64,000 nucleotides of DNA from Flavobacterium pisciphilum (lineage in GTDB: Bacteria > Bacteroidota > Bacteroidia > Flavobacteriales > Flavobacteriaceae), in NCBI RefSeq assembly GCF_020905345.1, contig NZ_JAJJMO010000001.1, positions 2,666,001 through 2,730,000 on the forward strand, read 5' to 3'. Numbering within the stretch: the stretch's first letter is position 1; every line of letters begins with the position of its first letter. Shown here one piece after another: positions 23,436 to 30,763 of the stretch. The notes under the pieces were generated by a model. The model worked only from the letters and a program-made list of their open reading frames with translations, was not told where the DNA came from and did no database searches. Both the position numbers and the translations under genes were made by a program.

Positions 23436-25088
23436 CTATTTTCCTGTTCCAATAAACAACAAAGCGCGATCAAGAACCTCATCTTTTCCTTGCTGAATAC
23501 CTAAAATTGTAGGCTTAACTTCTATATCTGGAACAATTCCTATTCTTTGTGTTTGGCGTTTATCAGGATAATAAACTCCGATTCCTGAAAACATGGTATG
23601 AAATCCTTTGAAATCAAAATGACTCACATTCCCATCGGCACCTGCTGTTTGGCTCCCAATGATAGTCGTATTACCTGCTGTTTGAAAACACATTGCTGTC
23701 CATTCTGACTGACTGACAGATTTTTCGTTAAGCAATACAATTACTTTTCCTTTGTAGTTATCTTTGTTTTCAAGACCACTCGAAGTTCCTTCGCTCCATT
23801 TAAACCTACCTGGATAACTCAAATCTGGACGAGTATATATTGCAAATTGCTTTTCCTGTGGATTCAAAAAATTTGAAATTTCCCTAAAAGTACCATTCGG
23901 ATAATTTCTCATATCAAAAACGATGGCTTTTGTAGATTTGAGCATTTCAATCATTTCAGGAATATGTCTAGTTTTTATAACTCCCATATCGACATAACCA
24001 ATATTATTCTCTAGAACCTTAAATTTTTCTTTCTTTTTTCGAGCACCTTTTTTAAATTCATTTCTATGAGAATCATGATAATCAAACCAAGTCATTGTTT
24101 TTGTTGTGTACTTACCGTCTTTTAAAAACTCAACTTTAACAGTTTCGGAATTCTTCATTAAAATTATCTTTGTCAATTTATCTAAATACGACGCATCATT
24201 CGATGCACAAATTAAATCCCTATTCTCGTCTATATACTCTTTAATAGTTTTATTATCTACTTTCGTAATTAAATCTCCTATTTTTATATCATCTGCTTGT
24301 GCTAAACTATCCCCTAAGATTTCTGTAACGACTATTTTCTCATCAATTATCTTACCGTCAGCAGGAAAATAAGTTTTACTTCCCGAAAATTGATATGCAA
24401 TAAATTCAACATGGCTATCATCTAGCCTGCTCACCACCTTCTTAATTTCAGTAAAAAAACTACTACTATCTTTTGCATTAATGACATTAGGTAGAGCTTT
24501 TTCTAAAACTACTTCCCATTTCTGATCCATTTGATATTTATAAGGAAAAAAGTATTCAATTAGATTCCAATACATAAACAACATTCTAAGTTTGGAATTT
24601 TTATCATTGAAATCTGGATTTAAATAACTTTCATTTTTCAAAGAAACATTCCCTACATGTTCTGCTCCATCAATATAAAACTGACTCCCCTGAAATCTAT
24701 TTGTCTCAATAAATTTTAGCTTTTTTGAAAGTTTTTTTGAAAACAGTTTATTAGTATTAATCCATGATAAATCGAAGTTTTTATCAAAATACTCAATATC
24801 TACTGCAGGAGTGATTGGCACTATCGATGGCACTTCTCCTAAAGAATCAATCCACTTTTCTATTACTAACGAAAACTCTTCTTTTGTTTGTGCTTTATCA
24901 ATCTTTGGCAGCACTTCAATTAATTGATTGTCCCAATTAAAATCACCTTTGGCTACTTTGGGATGATAGTATTTTAAGAAACCCCACACTTTGCATGTGG
25001 CTACAAGTTTTTCTGTTTCTGTAATTTTTGCATTTGCTAATAAAATCTGGGAAGAAACAAAAAGTAATAATACGGTAATTTTTTTCAT
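23436..25088 (-). CDS. S41-family serine peptidase, exported
   Basis: 550 residues with a signal peptide (MKKITVLLLFVSSQILLANA). The N-terminal third (KVWGFLKYYHPKVAKGDFNW) is typical of Bacteroidetes S41 peptidases. A PDZ-like region (GDLITKVDNKTIKEYI) precedes the catalytic domain, where VSQSEW (Ser near residue 460) and GSQTAGADGNVS replace the C-terminal-processing-peptidase Ser and Lys motifs. The usual catalytic Lys is not at the canonical spot, as in other family members of this style. It is probably periplasmic or surface-bound and cuts peptides. It is transcribed alone. Confidence 0.88.
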   Translation of the reverse strand: MKKITVLLLFVSSQILLANAKITETEKLVATCKVWGFLKYYHPKVAKGDFNWDNQLIEVLPKIDKAQTKEEFSLVIEKWIDSLGEVPSIVPITPAVDIEYFDKNFDLSWINTNKLFSKKLSKKLKFIETNRFQGSQFYIDGAEHVGNVSLKNESYLNPDFNDKNSKLRMLFMYWNLIEYFFPYKYQMDQKWEVVLEKALPNVINAKDSSSFFTEIKKVVSRLDDSHVEFIAYQFSGSKTYFPADGKIIDEKIVVTEILGDSLAQADDIKIGDLITKVDNKTIKEYIDENRDLICASNDASYLDKLTKIILMKNSETVKVEFLKDGKYTTKTMTWFDYHDSHRNEFKKGARKKKEKFKVLENNIGYVDMGVIKTRHIPEMIEMLKSTKAIVFDMRNYPNGTFREISNFLNPQEKQFAIYTRPDLSYPGRFKWSEGTSSGLENKDNYKGKVIVLLNEKSVSQSEWTAMCFQTAGNTTIIGSQTAGADGNVSHFDFKGFHTMFSGIGVYYPDKRQTQRIGIVPDIEVKPTILGIQQGKDEVLDRALLFIGTGK

Positions 25089-25314
25089 TTAATTTAATGG
25101 TTGTTTTTTTGGTTAATCGAATGTAAATATTAAAATTTAATTTCGGTAATTTTAGCACAAAAAAAGAGACAAAATTTCGATAATCCACATATCTAATCAA
25201 GAAGAACTAGAAGTTGATTATTTCATGTAGCGTTTCCTCAGGTTCTGAATGAGTACAGTTGATACTCCTTGATAAATTACTTACTTTTAGCAATTCAATT
25301 TAAAGACTATTTTA

Positions 25315-25914
25315 GTGATATCTGATCGCCATATTTCAACATTTATTCTCCATTTAGAAGAAGTAATTCCGCTAACCGAAAAAGATAAAATACTATTATC
25401 AAACCACTTGGAACTTGTTAAATTAAAGAAAAAAGAAAACCTTCTTGAACCCGGACAAGTCTCTAGACATTTACGTTTTATTGCAAAGGGAACTATGCGA
25501 TCTTATTATCTTGACAAAAACAGTCAAGAACACACCCTACAACTGGGTATTGAAAATTGGTGGATCAATGATTTATATAGCTTCCTAACTGAGAAACCGT
25601 CACGTATGTATGTTCAAGCTATTGAAGCTAGTGTTGTTTTACAAATAAACAACCGATCACTCGAAGTACTATATGAGCAAATCCCTGGACTCTCTACCTT
25701 TTTTCGTTTAAAAATTCAAGCTGCTTATATCGCCCTACAAGAGCGCACTATTGAAAACATGAGTGAAGATGCTTATGAGCGTTATCAAAATTTCCTAACT
25801 CAATATCGCGAAATGGAACAACGTGTTCCACAATATATGGTAGCTTCTTATTTGGGTATTACTCCCGAATTCTTGAGTTATTTGCGCAATAAACATCGAA
25901 AAAGCATTTCTTAA
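25315..25914 (+). CDS. Crp/Fnr-family regulator (cyclic-nucleotide-binding-like)
   Basis: 199 residues from a GTG start (25315); no ATG fits upstream in frame. The first 120 residues form a cupin-like cNMP domain (LELVKLKKKENLLEPGQVS, RFIAKGTMRSYYLDKNSQEHT) and the C terminus is a winged HTH (RVPQYMVASYLGITPEFLSY LRNKHR). This Bacteroidetes subgroup often lacks the phosphate-binding residues needed for cAMP, so the effector is uncertain. A near-consensus TACTTTTA box lies about 30 bp upstream. It heads a three-gene unit with an outer-membrane protein and a DoxX protein. Confidence 0.85.
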   Translation: MISDRHISTFILHLEEVIPLTEKDKILLSNHLELVKLKKKENLLEPGQVSRHLRFIAKGTMRSYYLDKNSQEHTLQLGIENWWINDLYSFLTEKPSRMYVQAIEASVVLQINNRSLEVLYEQIPGLSTFFRLKIQAAYIALQERTIENMSEDAYERYQNFLTQYREMEQRVPQYMVASYLGITPEFLSYLRNKHRKSIS

Positions 25915-25980
25915 GTTACCTTAAGTTTTATCTTCATACTCTCCTCTAGTTTTGCTCTTATAATTTATAATCAAAACCAG

Positions 25981-26601
25981 ATGGCTTATTCCTTTCCTTT
26001 AATTTTCATTGCTCTTTTATGCAGTTATATTGTTGGTGCTCAAAAAATAGCATATCAACCTGAATTCATCACTGGGGATCGATCTGTTAACTATACACAT
26101 AATGCCAGTTATTCCTTCAACGATTATTTCAAGTTAAGTAACCTGACGTTATTTGACACAGATTACAACAATGATAAAGACAATATTTTCTTTATCCGAA
26201 ATACCCTTTCTTACAAGCTATCCGATTATATAGTTTTCAACGCCGCTATGGGTGTAAAGAATCCAGGGAAATTCACACATGCATCTGCACAATTCCAACT
26301 TATTAGAACTGATTTTTCTCTGATTTATCTATTGGGTACAACATACCAAGCTGGGTATACTGTGGAGCAATCGCTCAACATACAATACACTCCCCAACTT
26401 ACTGATAAAATACAACTTTACATCAAAGCAGTAGCGGTTGCCAACATCAATAAACATGAATACCAACGAGGGTTTCAATGGTTTCGATTTGGAATGTCCC
26501 AACAAAAAATGACTTATGGACTAGCCCTCAACCTCGATCAATTTCACAACAGCACAAAAACCTTAAAAAATGCTGGTCTATTTATAAAATTCAACAATTA
26601 A
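25981..26601 (+). CDS. Exported beta-barrel-like protein
   Basis: 206 residues with an N-terminal hydrophobic signal (MAYSFPLIFIALLCSYIVGAQ), followed by alternating beta-strand sequence with many Tyr, Phe and Asn: VNYTHNASYSFNDYFKLSNL, FIRNTLSYKLSDYIVFNAAM and RTDFSLIYLLGTTYQAGYT. The C terminus ends LFIKFNN, close to an outer-membrane beta-barrel signature. It resembles Bacteroidetes outer-membrane barrels, but the exact family is not certain. It lies between a Crp-type regulator and DoxX, possibly a regulated transport or envelope module. Confidence 0.75.
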   Translation: MAYSFPLIFIALLCSYIVGAQKIAYQPEFITGDRSVNYTHNASYSFNDYFKLSNLTLFDTDYNNDKDNIFFIRNTLSYKLSDYIVFNAAMGVKNPGKFTHASAQFQLIRTDFSLIYLLGTTYQAGYTVEQSLNIQYTPQLTDKIQLYIKAVAVANINKHEYQRGFQWFRFGMSQQKMTYGLALNLDQFHNSTKTLKNAGLFIKFNN

Positions 26602-26619
26602 TCTTTAACAACTTTTACA

Positions 26620-27021
26620 ATGAAAAAAAATCAAAACATCGGCCTATTAATTCTTCGTATAACTATTGCTTTTCCAATGTTTATATACGGGATAAGTAAA
26701 TTATTTAATGGAATATCCTTTATTCAAAATGTACTTGAAGACAAAGGTTTACCTATCTTTTTGAGCTACGGAGTTTATGTTGGAGAAATTATCGCTCCTT
26801 TGCTTATGATAATCGGATTTAGAACCCGCTTGGCAGCTGTATTTTTTTCAATCAATTGCCTAACAGCAATTTTTTTAACTCAAACTGCTTTTATTTTCCA
26901 ATTAAATGAAAATGGTGGTTGGGCATTAGAACTATTGGGGATTTATTTATTTGGTGCAATTGGAATTTACTTTACTGGTGCAGGAAAAATAGCTCTATCT
27001 TCTAAAAGCAAATGGGACTGA
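26620..27021 (+). CDS. DoxX-family membrane protein
   Basis: 133 residues, four membrane helices. LLILRITIAFPMFIYGISK, VGEIIAPLLMIIGFRTRLAA and FLTQTAFIFQLNENGGWALE are typical of DoxX/DUF417-like proteins. Some DoxX relatives take part in redox or thiol metabolism, but most are uncharacterised. It starts 18 bp after the beta-barrel gene and is probably co-transcribed with it and the Crp-type regulator. It ends before a bidirectional hairpin terminator. Confidence 0.85.
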   Translation: MKKNQNIGLLILRITIAFPMFIYGISKLFNGISFIQNVLEDKGLPIFLSYGVYVGEIIAPLLMIIGFRTRLAAVFFSINCLTAIFLTQTAFIFQLNENGGWALELLGIYLFGAIGIYFTGAGKIALSSKSKWD

Positions 27022-27059
27022 TTTCTAAAGACTGAGATGTTTCAATCCTAAATCGCATA

Positions 27060-27094
27060 AAAAATACAGCTGTATAAACTTCAGCTGTATTTTT
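27060..27094. terminator. Bidirectional terminator
   Basis: AAAAATACAGCTG (27060-27072) and CAGCTGTATTTTT (27082-27094) form a perfect 13-bp stem between the convergent DoxX and anti-sigma-like genes, with A-rich and T-rich flanks for both directions. Confidence 0.85.
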
Positions 27095-27097
27095 ATC

Positions 27098-27829
27098 TTA
27101 ATCCAATTCGTTCAGCAGTTCCTGAACATCATCATACCCTTCATAATCTTGAGAAATAGTTTCTAAGATTCCTTTACAGGCAGTATAGTCTTTCTGTTTT
27201 AGTTTCAATAGTGCAAGGTTCCACAGCGCTTTATCTTTATACACTGGTGCTCCCGATTTTAATTCGTTAAAAACCATTTCAGCCTTCTTAAGCTGATTAT
27301 CTTCCAACAAGGAAACGCCATAAAAATATTGAATTTCGGGTGTTTTGGTTTCTTTAAGAATTTCTTCAAAAAGCGGAATTGCTTCTTTATATTTTCTAGC
27401 ATTAAATGCTACTTCGGCTTCTTTTAAAGTTACATTTGTATCTCCTCTTTCAGTAAAAGAGGCCTGCTCTGGATGATTAAAGTCCTCAAAAACAGGATTT
27501 ATATCATAATTAAAAAAGAACAACCCTATTAACACAGCTACTGAGGCTGCTACTGCATAATACCAAGGTTTTAAAGATACCGCTTTATTCTTTTTATGCT
27601 TTTTATCAAAATGAGCATCAGAAATATGTCTCAAGTTTTTCTTAAAAGCAGCTCTCTCTTGCTCATATCCAAATTTGGTTTCTAAATGAAGGTTTACATT
27701 TTTGAAAGTCTCAAATGAAGAAGCAAATTCTGGATCTTCAGACAACTGTTTTTCAAAACCATTTCTTTCCTCAGCAGTCATTTCTCCCTGAAGATATTGA
27801 TCGAATAATATATGGCGTTCTTCGTTCAT
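27098..27829 (-). CDS. Anti-sigma-like membrane protein with TPR repeats
   Basis: 243 residues. The N terminus (LFDQYLQGEMTAEERNGFEK) looks like the cytoplasmic part of anti-sigma factors, without zinc-binding Cys/His. A single helix follows at residues 89-107 (PWYYAVAASVAVLIGLFFFN), and residues 130-240 form TPR repeats (FNARKYKEAIPLFEEILKET, KAEMVFNELK, DYTACKGILETI). The TPR part is probably periplasmic. It starts 2 bp after the ECF sigma gene ends. This pairing strongly suggests it controls that sigma factor; binding is not shown. Confidence 0.82.
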   Translation of the reverse strand: MNEERHILFDQYLQGEMTAEERNGFEKQLSEDPEFASSFETFKNVNLHLETKFGYEQERAAFKKNLRHISDAHFDKKHKKNKAVSLKPWYYAVAASVAVLIGLFFFNYDINPVFEDFNHPEQASFTERGDTNVTLKEAEVAFNARKYKEAIPLFEEILKETKTPEIQYFYGVSLLEDNQLKKAEMVFNELKSGAPVYKDKALWNLALLKLKQKDYTACKGILETISQDYEGYDDVQELLNELD

Positions 27830-27831
27830 GG

Positions 27832-28416
27832 CTACTTGTTTTTTAGAGTTTTAAAATTTTTCGTTTCCTGAATCCACTCTGTTAATTGACCGATGCATAG
27901 CGATTTCTTTTTACGAACATAACCATAAGTCACATTCATTTTTGCAGCCACTTCCTCCATCGATTTAATTGTAAAGCTCAGCTTTAATAATTCTTGACAT
28001 TTATCTCCAAGCTTTTGAAACATCGTATCAAAAAGGTGTTGTTTTTCTTCAAACGCTTCTGTTTGATCAACCAACTCATGTGCAGATTCATTCATAGATG
28101 CTACATCTTCATTAATTGTTACCCCTTTATTTGATGTTTTTTTCAATTCATTTAACCATTTCCTTTTGCATAACAAAAAGAAGTAAGCATCAAAAGGGCA
28201 AGTTAACTCTAGCGACTTGGCTTTGGCTTGATTAAATAATAAAATCATTATTTCCTGAACCACATCTTGCGCCTGATCCTTGTCTCCAGAATTATTCATT
28301 ATAAATGAAACCACTTTGGGAACAAACTTTTTATAGATCGATTGAATTACAGCCGAATCATTTGCAGCAAGCCCTTCGATATACATTTGATCTGGGTGGA
28401 TTTTGGATTGGCTCAT
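27832..28416 (-). CDS. ECF RNA polymerase sigma factor
   Basis: 194 residues with sigma-70 region 2 (IYKKFVPKVVSFIMNNSGDK, QAQDVVQEIMILLFNQA) and region 4 (KLGDKCQELLKLSFTIKSME, AKMNVTYGYVRKKKSLCI), which recognise -10 and -35 elements. No region 3 is present, which defines the ECF class. The gene downstream (27098-27829) encodes its presumed anti-sigma partner. The divergent region upstream and two further intergenic regions carry AAGGGGGTAACAATTAT, a candidate promoter motif for this factor. It is the probable switch for the accessory block to 36.9 kb. Confidence 0.92.
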   Translation of the reverse strand: MSQSKIHPDQMYIEGLAANDSAVIQSIYKKFVPKVVSFIMNNSGDKDQAQDVVQEIMILLFNQAKAKSLELTCPFDAYFFLLCKRKWLNELKKTSNKGVTINEDVASMNESAHELVDQTEAFEEKQHLFDTMFQKLGDKCQELLKLSFTIKSMEEVAAKMNVTYGYVRKKKSLCIGQLTEWIQETKNFKTLKNK

Positions 28417-28470
28417 AAAATGATTTTTTAATTAGCTAAAGTAAAAAAAATCTAAAAACAAATTTCAAAT

Positions 28471-28487
28471 AAGGGGGTAACAATTAT
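28471..28487 (+). promoter_or_regulatory. Shared motif AAGGGGGTAACAATTAT, copy 1
   Basis: A 17-bp motif 60 bp before the 97-residue membrane-protein gene and 55 bp upstream of the sigma-factor start on the other strand. It recurs at 28867-28883 and, with two Gs lost, at 29531-29545. It is a candidate ECF -35 region. Confidence 0.55.
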
Positions 28488-28546
28488 AAAATCAGATTGA
28501 TATACAAAAAACAGGCATCTTTTAAAACCAATTAAAATTAAGAGAA

Positions 28547-28840
28547 ATGGAGAGTTATCAATTTGTAAACGAAAAAAATCTGGATCAATTTCATAAAATG
28601 CTTTCTACCAAAATACGAAATGGTTTTGTGATTGTAGAGCATAATGAAAAATTACCTTATGTGGTTTTATCCAAAGAAAAAAAAGAAATCAATCATCCTT
28701 TACACCTCTTTTTTACTTGCACTACACTTGGGCTTTGGTCAATTGTTTGGATGTATCAAATCATCACGCTATCAAAGAAAAAAAACATTCTTGTAGCCTT
28801 AGATGAAGATGGCAATCTCTTTGAAGAAAAATGTCTTTAG
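28547..28840 (+). CDS. Small membrane protein beside the ECF sigma gene
   Basis: 97 residues. The first half is soluble (MESYQFVNEKNLDQFHKMLS, NGFVIVEHNEKLPYVVLSKE); a membrane helix follows (about residues 52-70, LHLFFTCTTLGLWSIVWMYQ), then a basic turn and an acidic end DEDGNLFEEKCL. I recognise no family. It is transcribed divergently from the sigma factor and preceded by the AAGGGGGTAACAATTAT motif, so it is a candidate member of the sigma regulon. Confidence 0.72.
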   Translation: MESYQFVNEKNLDQFHKMLSTKIRNGFVIVEHNEKLPYVVLSKEKKEINHPLHLFFTCTTLGLWSIVWMYQIITLSKKKNILVALDEDGNLFEEKCL

Positions 28841-28866
28841 AAATAAATCGAAAAAAAATTAAGTAT

Positions 28867-28883
28867 AAGGGGGTAACAATTAT
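28867..28883 (+). promoter_or_regulatory. Shared motif AAGGGGGTAACAATTAT, copy 2
   Basis: Identical to copy 1 over 17 bp, 48 bp before the first lipoprotein ATG and at the start of the 65-bp duplicated leader. Confidence 0.6.
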
Positions 28884-28935
28884 CTCAACCCAAACATCTA
28901 TTACTACAATAACTATTAAAACTAGAAATCATGAA
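28871..28935 (+). repeat. 65-bp leader repeat, copy 1
   Basis: From GGGTAACAATTATCTC to the first five coding bases (ATGAA) of the first lipoprotein gene. It matches 29533-29597 at 64 of 65 positions (C/T difference at TTACTAyAATAAC). Confidence 0.9.
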
Positions 28936-29515
28936 AACACTACCCATTTTAATATTATGCATCGCAGCTTTTACAATCTCGAGTTGTGATAATGACAATG
29001 ATCCAACTAATAATGTTTGCGACTCTACTTATGTTTCTACACTTATTACAACTGCTTTTACAACCGCAAACGGATACGACGATATTACTACAATGGATTT
29101 GGAAACACATGAATACACAATCCAAATTAACGCAAATGGAGAAATTTGTACCGTAGGATATCAAAATGCGAGTACCTACACAGGCGGTTATACTATAGAA
29201 ATTACAAACACAACTACAAGTGCGACTTACACAGGCGTTCATACTTTTTCTCAAACTACCTTAGATTATCAATCTATAACGCCAGTACCAGTTGCTTCAG
29301 GTGATATCATAACTGTAAAAAGAACGATTCTTCCTGGTTACACAGCACTCAATCAAACCGTAGGACGTATTTTAAGAAAAACCAATTTCACAACAGTGCC
29401 TTATCCTATAACACAAGGCAATGCCGTTTTCTTAAGTTCCAATTTTTATGGTGCTGGTGGCCCTGTTCCTAATTACGCACAACCTTATATTGCCCTTGGT
29501 TTTAAAGTAATTTAA
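28931..29515 (+). CDS. Lipoprotein, Thr-rich beta protein
   Basis: 194 residues with a lipoprotein signal (MKTLPILILCIAAFTISSC, lipobox ISSC, Cys19). The mature part is acidic at first (DNDNDPTNN) and then beta-rich and Thr/Tyr-rich (TTNTTTSATYTGVH-like), typical of surface beta-sandwiches. No family is recognised. It shares a 65-bp leader with the next gene and is preceded by the AAGGGGGTAACAATTAT motif, so it is probably under the same control as the sigma neighbour. Confidence 0.78.
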   Translation: MKTLPILILCIAAFTISSCDNDNDPTNNVCDSTYVSTLITTAFTTANGYDDITTMDLETHEYTIQINANGEICTVGYQNASTYTGGYTIEITNTTTSATYTGVHTFSQTTLDYQSITPVPVASGDIITVKRTILPGYTALNQTVGRILRKTNFTTVPYPITQGNAVFLSSNFYGAGGPVPNYAQPYIALGFKVI

Positions 29516-29530
29516 AAATAAACCAAAAAC

Positions 29531-29545
29531 AAGGGTAACAATTAT
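29531..29545 (+). promoter_or_regulatory. Shared motif AAGGGTAACAATTAT, copy 3
   Basis: The motif minus two Gs, 48 bp before the second lipoprotein ATG. It heads the second copy of the 65-bp leader. Confidence 0.5.
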
Positions 29546-29597
29546 CTCAACCCAAACATCTATTACTATAATAACTATTAAAACTAGAAATCATGAA
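29533..29597 (+). repeat. 65-bp leader repeat, copy 2
   Basis: Matches 28871-28935 at 64 of 65 positions, ending in the ATGAA of the second lipoprotein gene. The coding sequences diverge at once after the repeat. Confidence 0.9.
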
Positions 29598-30579
29598 CAC
29601 AAATTTTAAATCAATCGGACTTTTATTTTTCGCGATAATCACATTAGTAAGTTGCGACAACAGCGATGGCGACAACAACAATTTAAATTTGCCTCCTACT
29701 TCTGGAGCTTTTAAGAGCATTAGTGAACAAGGAGTAAAAGGAAATACACAAAAATTTACAATAACAGCTGGAACTGGAGCAGTAACAATCACTTCTGCCA
29801 AAGGAGTTAAACTAACTATCAATGGGGACTGTTTAACCAAAAACGGAAATCCTGTTACTGGAGTAGTCGATATTGAATACATTGAACTTTTTGACAAAGG
29901 AAATATGTTGATAACAAACAAACCTACAATGGGAGTTATGCCCGATGGAAAGAAAAACTTATTGATATCTGGAGGTGAATTCTTCATTAAAGCAACACAA
30001 GGTGGTGTTGAACTTGCAACATCTTGTTATATGAACATGATTGTTCCTGCAGCCTTAACAGACGGGGTGGATAATGCTATGACTTTATGGACAGGTGTAA
30101 TCGATGACAGAGGAGAATTAGCATGGAATGAAGCTAAACCAGATGCAACTGGCGGTAACGGAAAAGGTGGTGTACAAGGCGAAGGAACAAATTATTATGT
30201 AACATTTGGAAAATTTGGATGGACAAATGTTGACCGTTTCTACAGCGATCCAAGACCTAAAACAACCTTACTTGTAGATGCTCCCGATGGTTATGACAAT
30301 AACAATAGTGCAATCTATTTGTCTTATGATGGAGAGGGAACCAACGCCCTTGCAAAATTAGACAAGTATACTCCTGAAGGATTATTTAGCGAACATTACG
30401 GACAAATCCCAATTGGTTTAGCTTGTCATGTGATTTTCGTAACCGAAAGTAATGGTCAATGGCGTTACGCAATCAAAGCAGTTACAGTTGCTGCCAATGA
30501 TGTTTATACTTTCACACTTGCCGAAACAACAGTCGGTAGTGAAGCTCAGCTAGTAGCAGCAATCAATGCTATTCAGTAA
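29593..30579 (+). CDS. Lipoprotein, beta-rich, possibly PKD/IPT-type
   Basis: 328 residues with a lipoprotein signal (SIGLLFFAIITLVSCDNSDG, lipobox VSC). The mature protein is beta-rich with GNTQKFTITAGTGAVTITSA and repeated Gly/Asn/Thr-rich strands, consistent with surface beta-sandwiches. The C-terminal half contains a long insertion KPDATGGNGKGGVQGEG. No enzyme motif is visible. It follows the duplicated 65-bp leader and ends before a hairpin terminator. It is probably co-regulated with its neighbour. Confidence 0.75.
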   Translation: MNTNFKSIGLLFFAIITLVSCDNSDGDNNNLNLPPTSGAFKSISEQGVKGNTQKFTITAGTGAVTITSAKGVKLTINGDCLTKNGNPVTGVVDIEYIELFDKGNMLITNKPTMGVMPDGKKNLLISGGEFFIKATQGGVELATSCYMNMIVPAALTDGVDNAMTLWTGVIDDRGELAWNEAKPDATGGNGKGGVQGEGTNYYVTFGKFGWTNVDRFYSDPRPKTTLLVDAPDGYDNNNSAIYLSYDGEGTNALAKLDKYTPEGLFSEHYGQIPIGLACHVIFVTESNGQWRYAIKAVTVAANDVYTFTLAETTVGSEAQLVAAINAIQ

Positions 30580-30599
30580 CTTACAAAATACTTTTTAAG

Positions 30600-30632
30600 A
30601 AAAAGTGGTGATTTGCTCATCACTTTTTTTTA
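30600..30632 (+). terminator. Terminator of the lipoprotein gene
   Basis: AAAAAGTGgTGA / TCAtCACTTTTTT with a five-base loop and a T-run, right after the stop at 30577-30579. Confidence 0.75.
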
Positions 30633-30670
30633 CATTTAATCCTGATTTTAAATTCTTTAAACAGATTTCA

Positions 30671-30747
30671 AGAAGCTAATCCTGCTGTATGCTATATCTT
30701 TTCCTAGCTAAAGAAACTAGAAAAAGGATGTCGCTCCCATCAGGGCT
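30671..30747 (+). repeat. Interspersed ~78-bp hairpin repeat, copy 1
   Basis: Shares sequence with the inverted copy at 40971-41049: CCTGCTGTATGCTATATCTTTTC at the left (one base different) and AAAAAGGATGTCGCTcCCATCAGGGCT at the right. The centre pairs as a hairpin in both copies although its sequence differs (CCTAG..CTAG here). It lies in the leader of the PKD protein gene. Confidence 0.85.
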
Positions 30748-30763
30748 AAAAACCCCCTCGGCT

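Noticed and set aside
30689..30763. Upstream extension of the PKD protein
   Set aside because: It reads through the interspersed repeat, and the ATG at 30764 begins a proper signal peptide.
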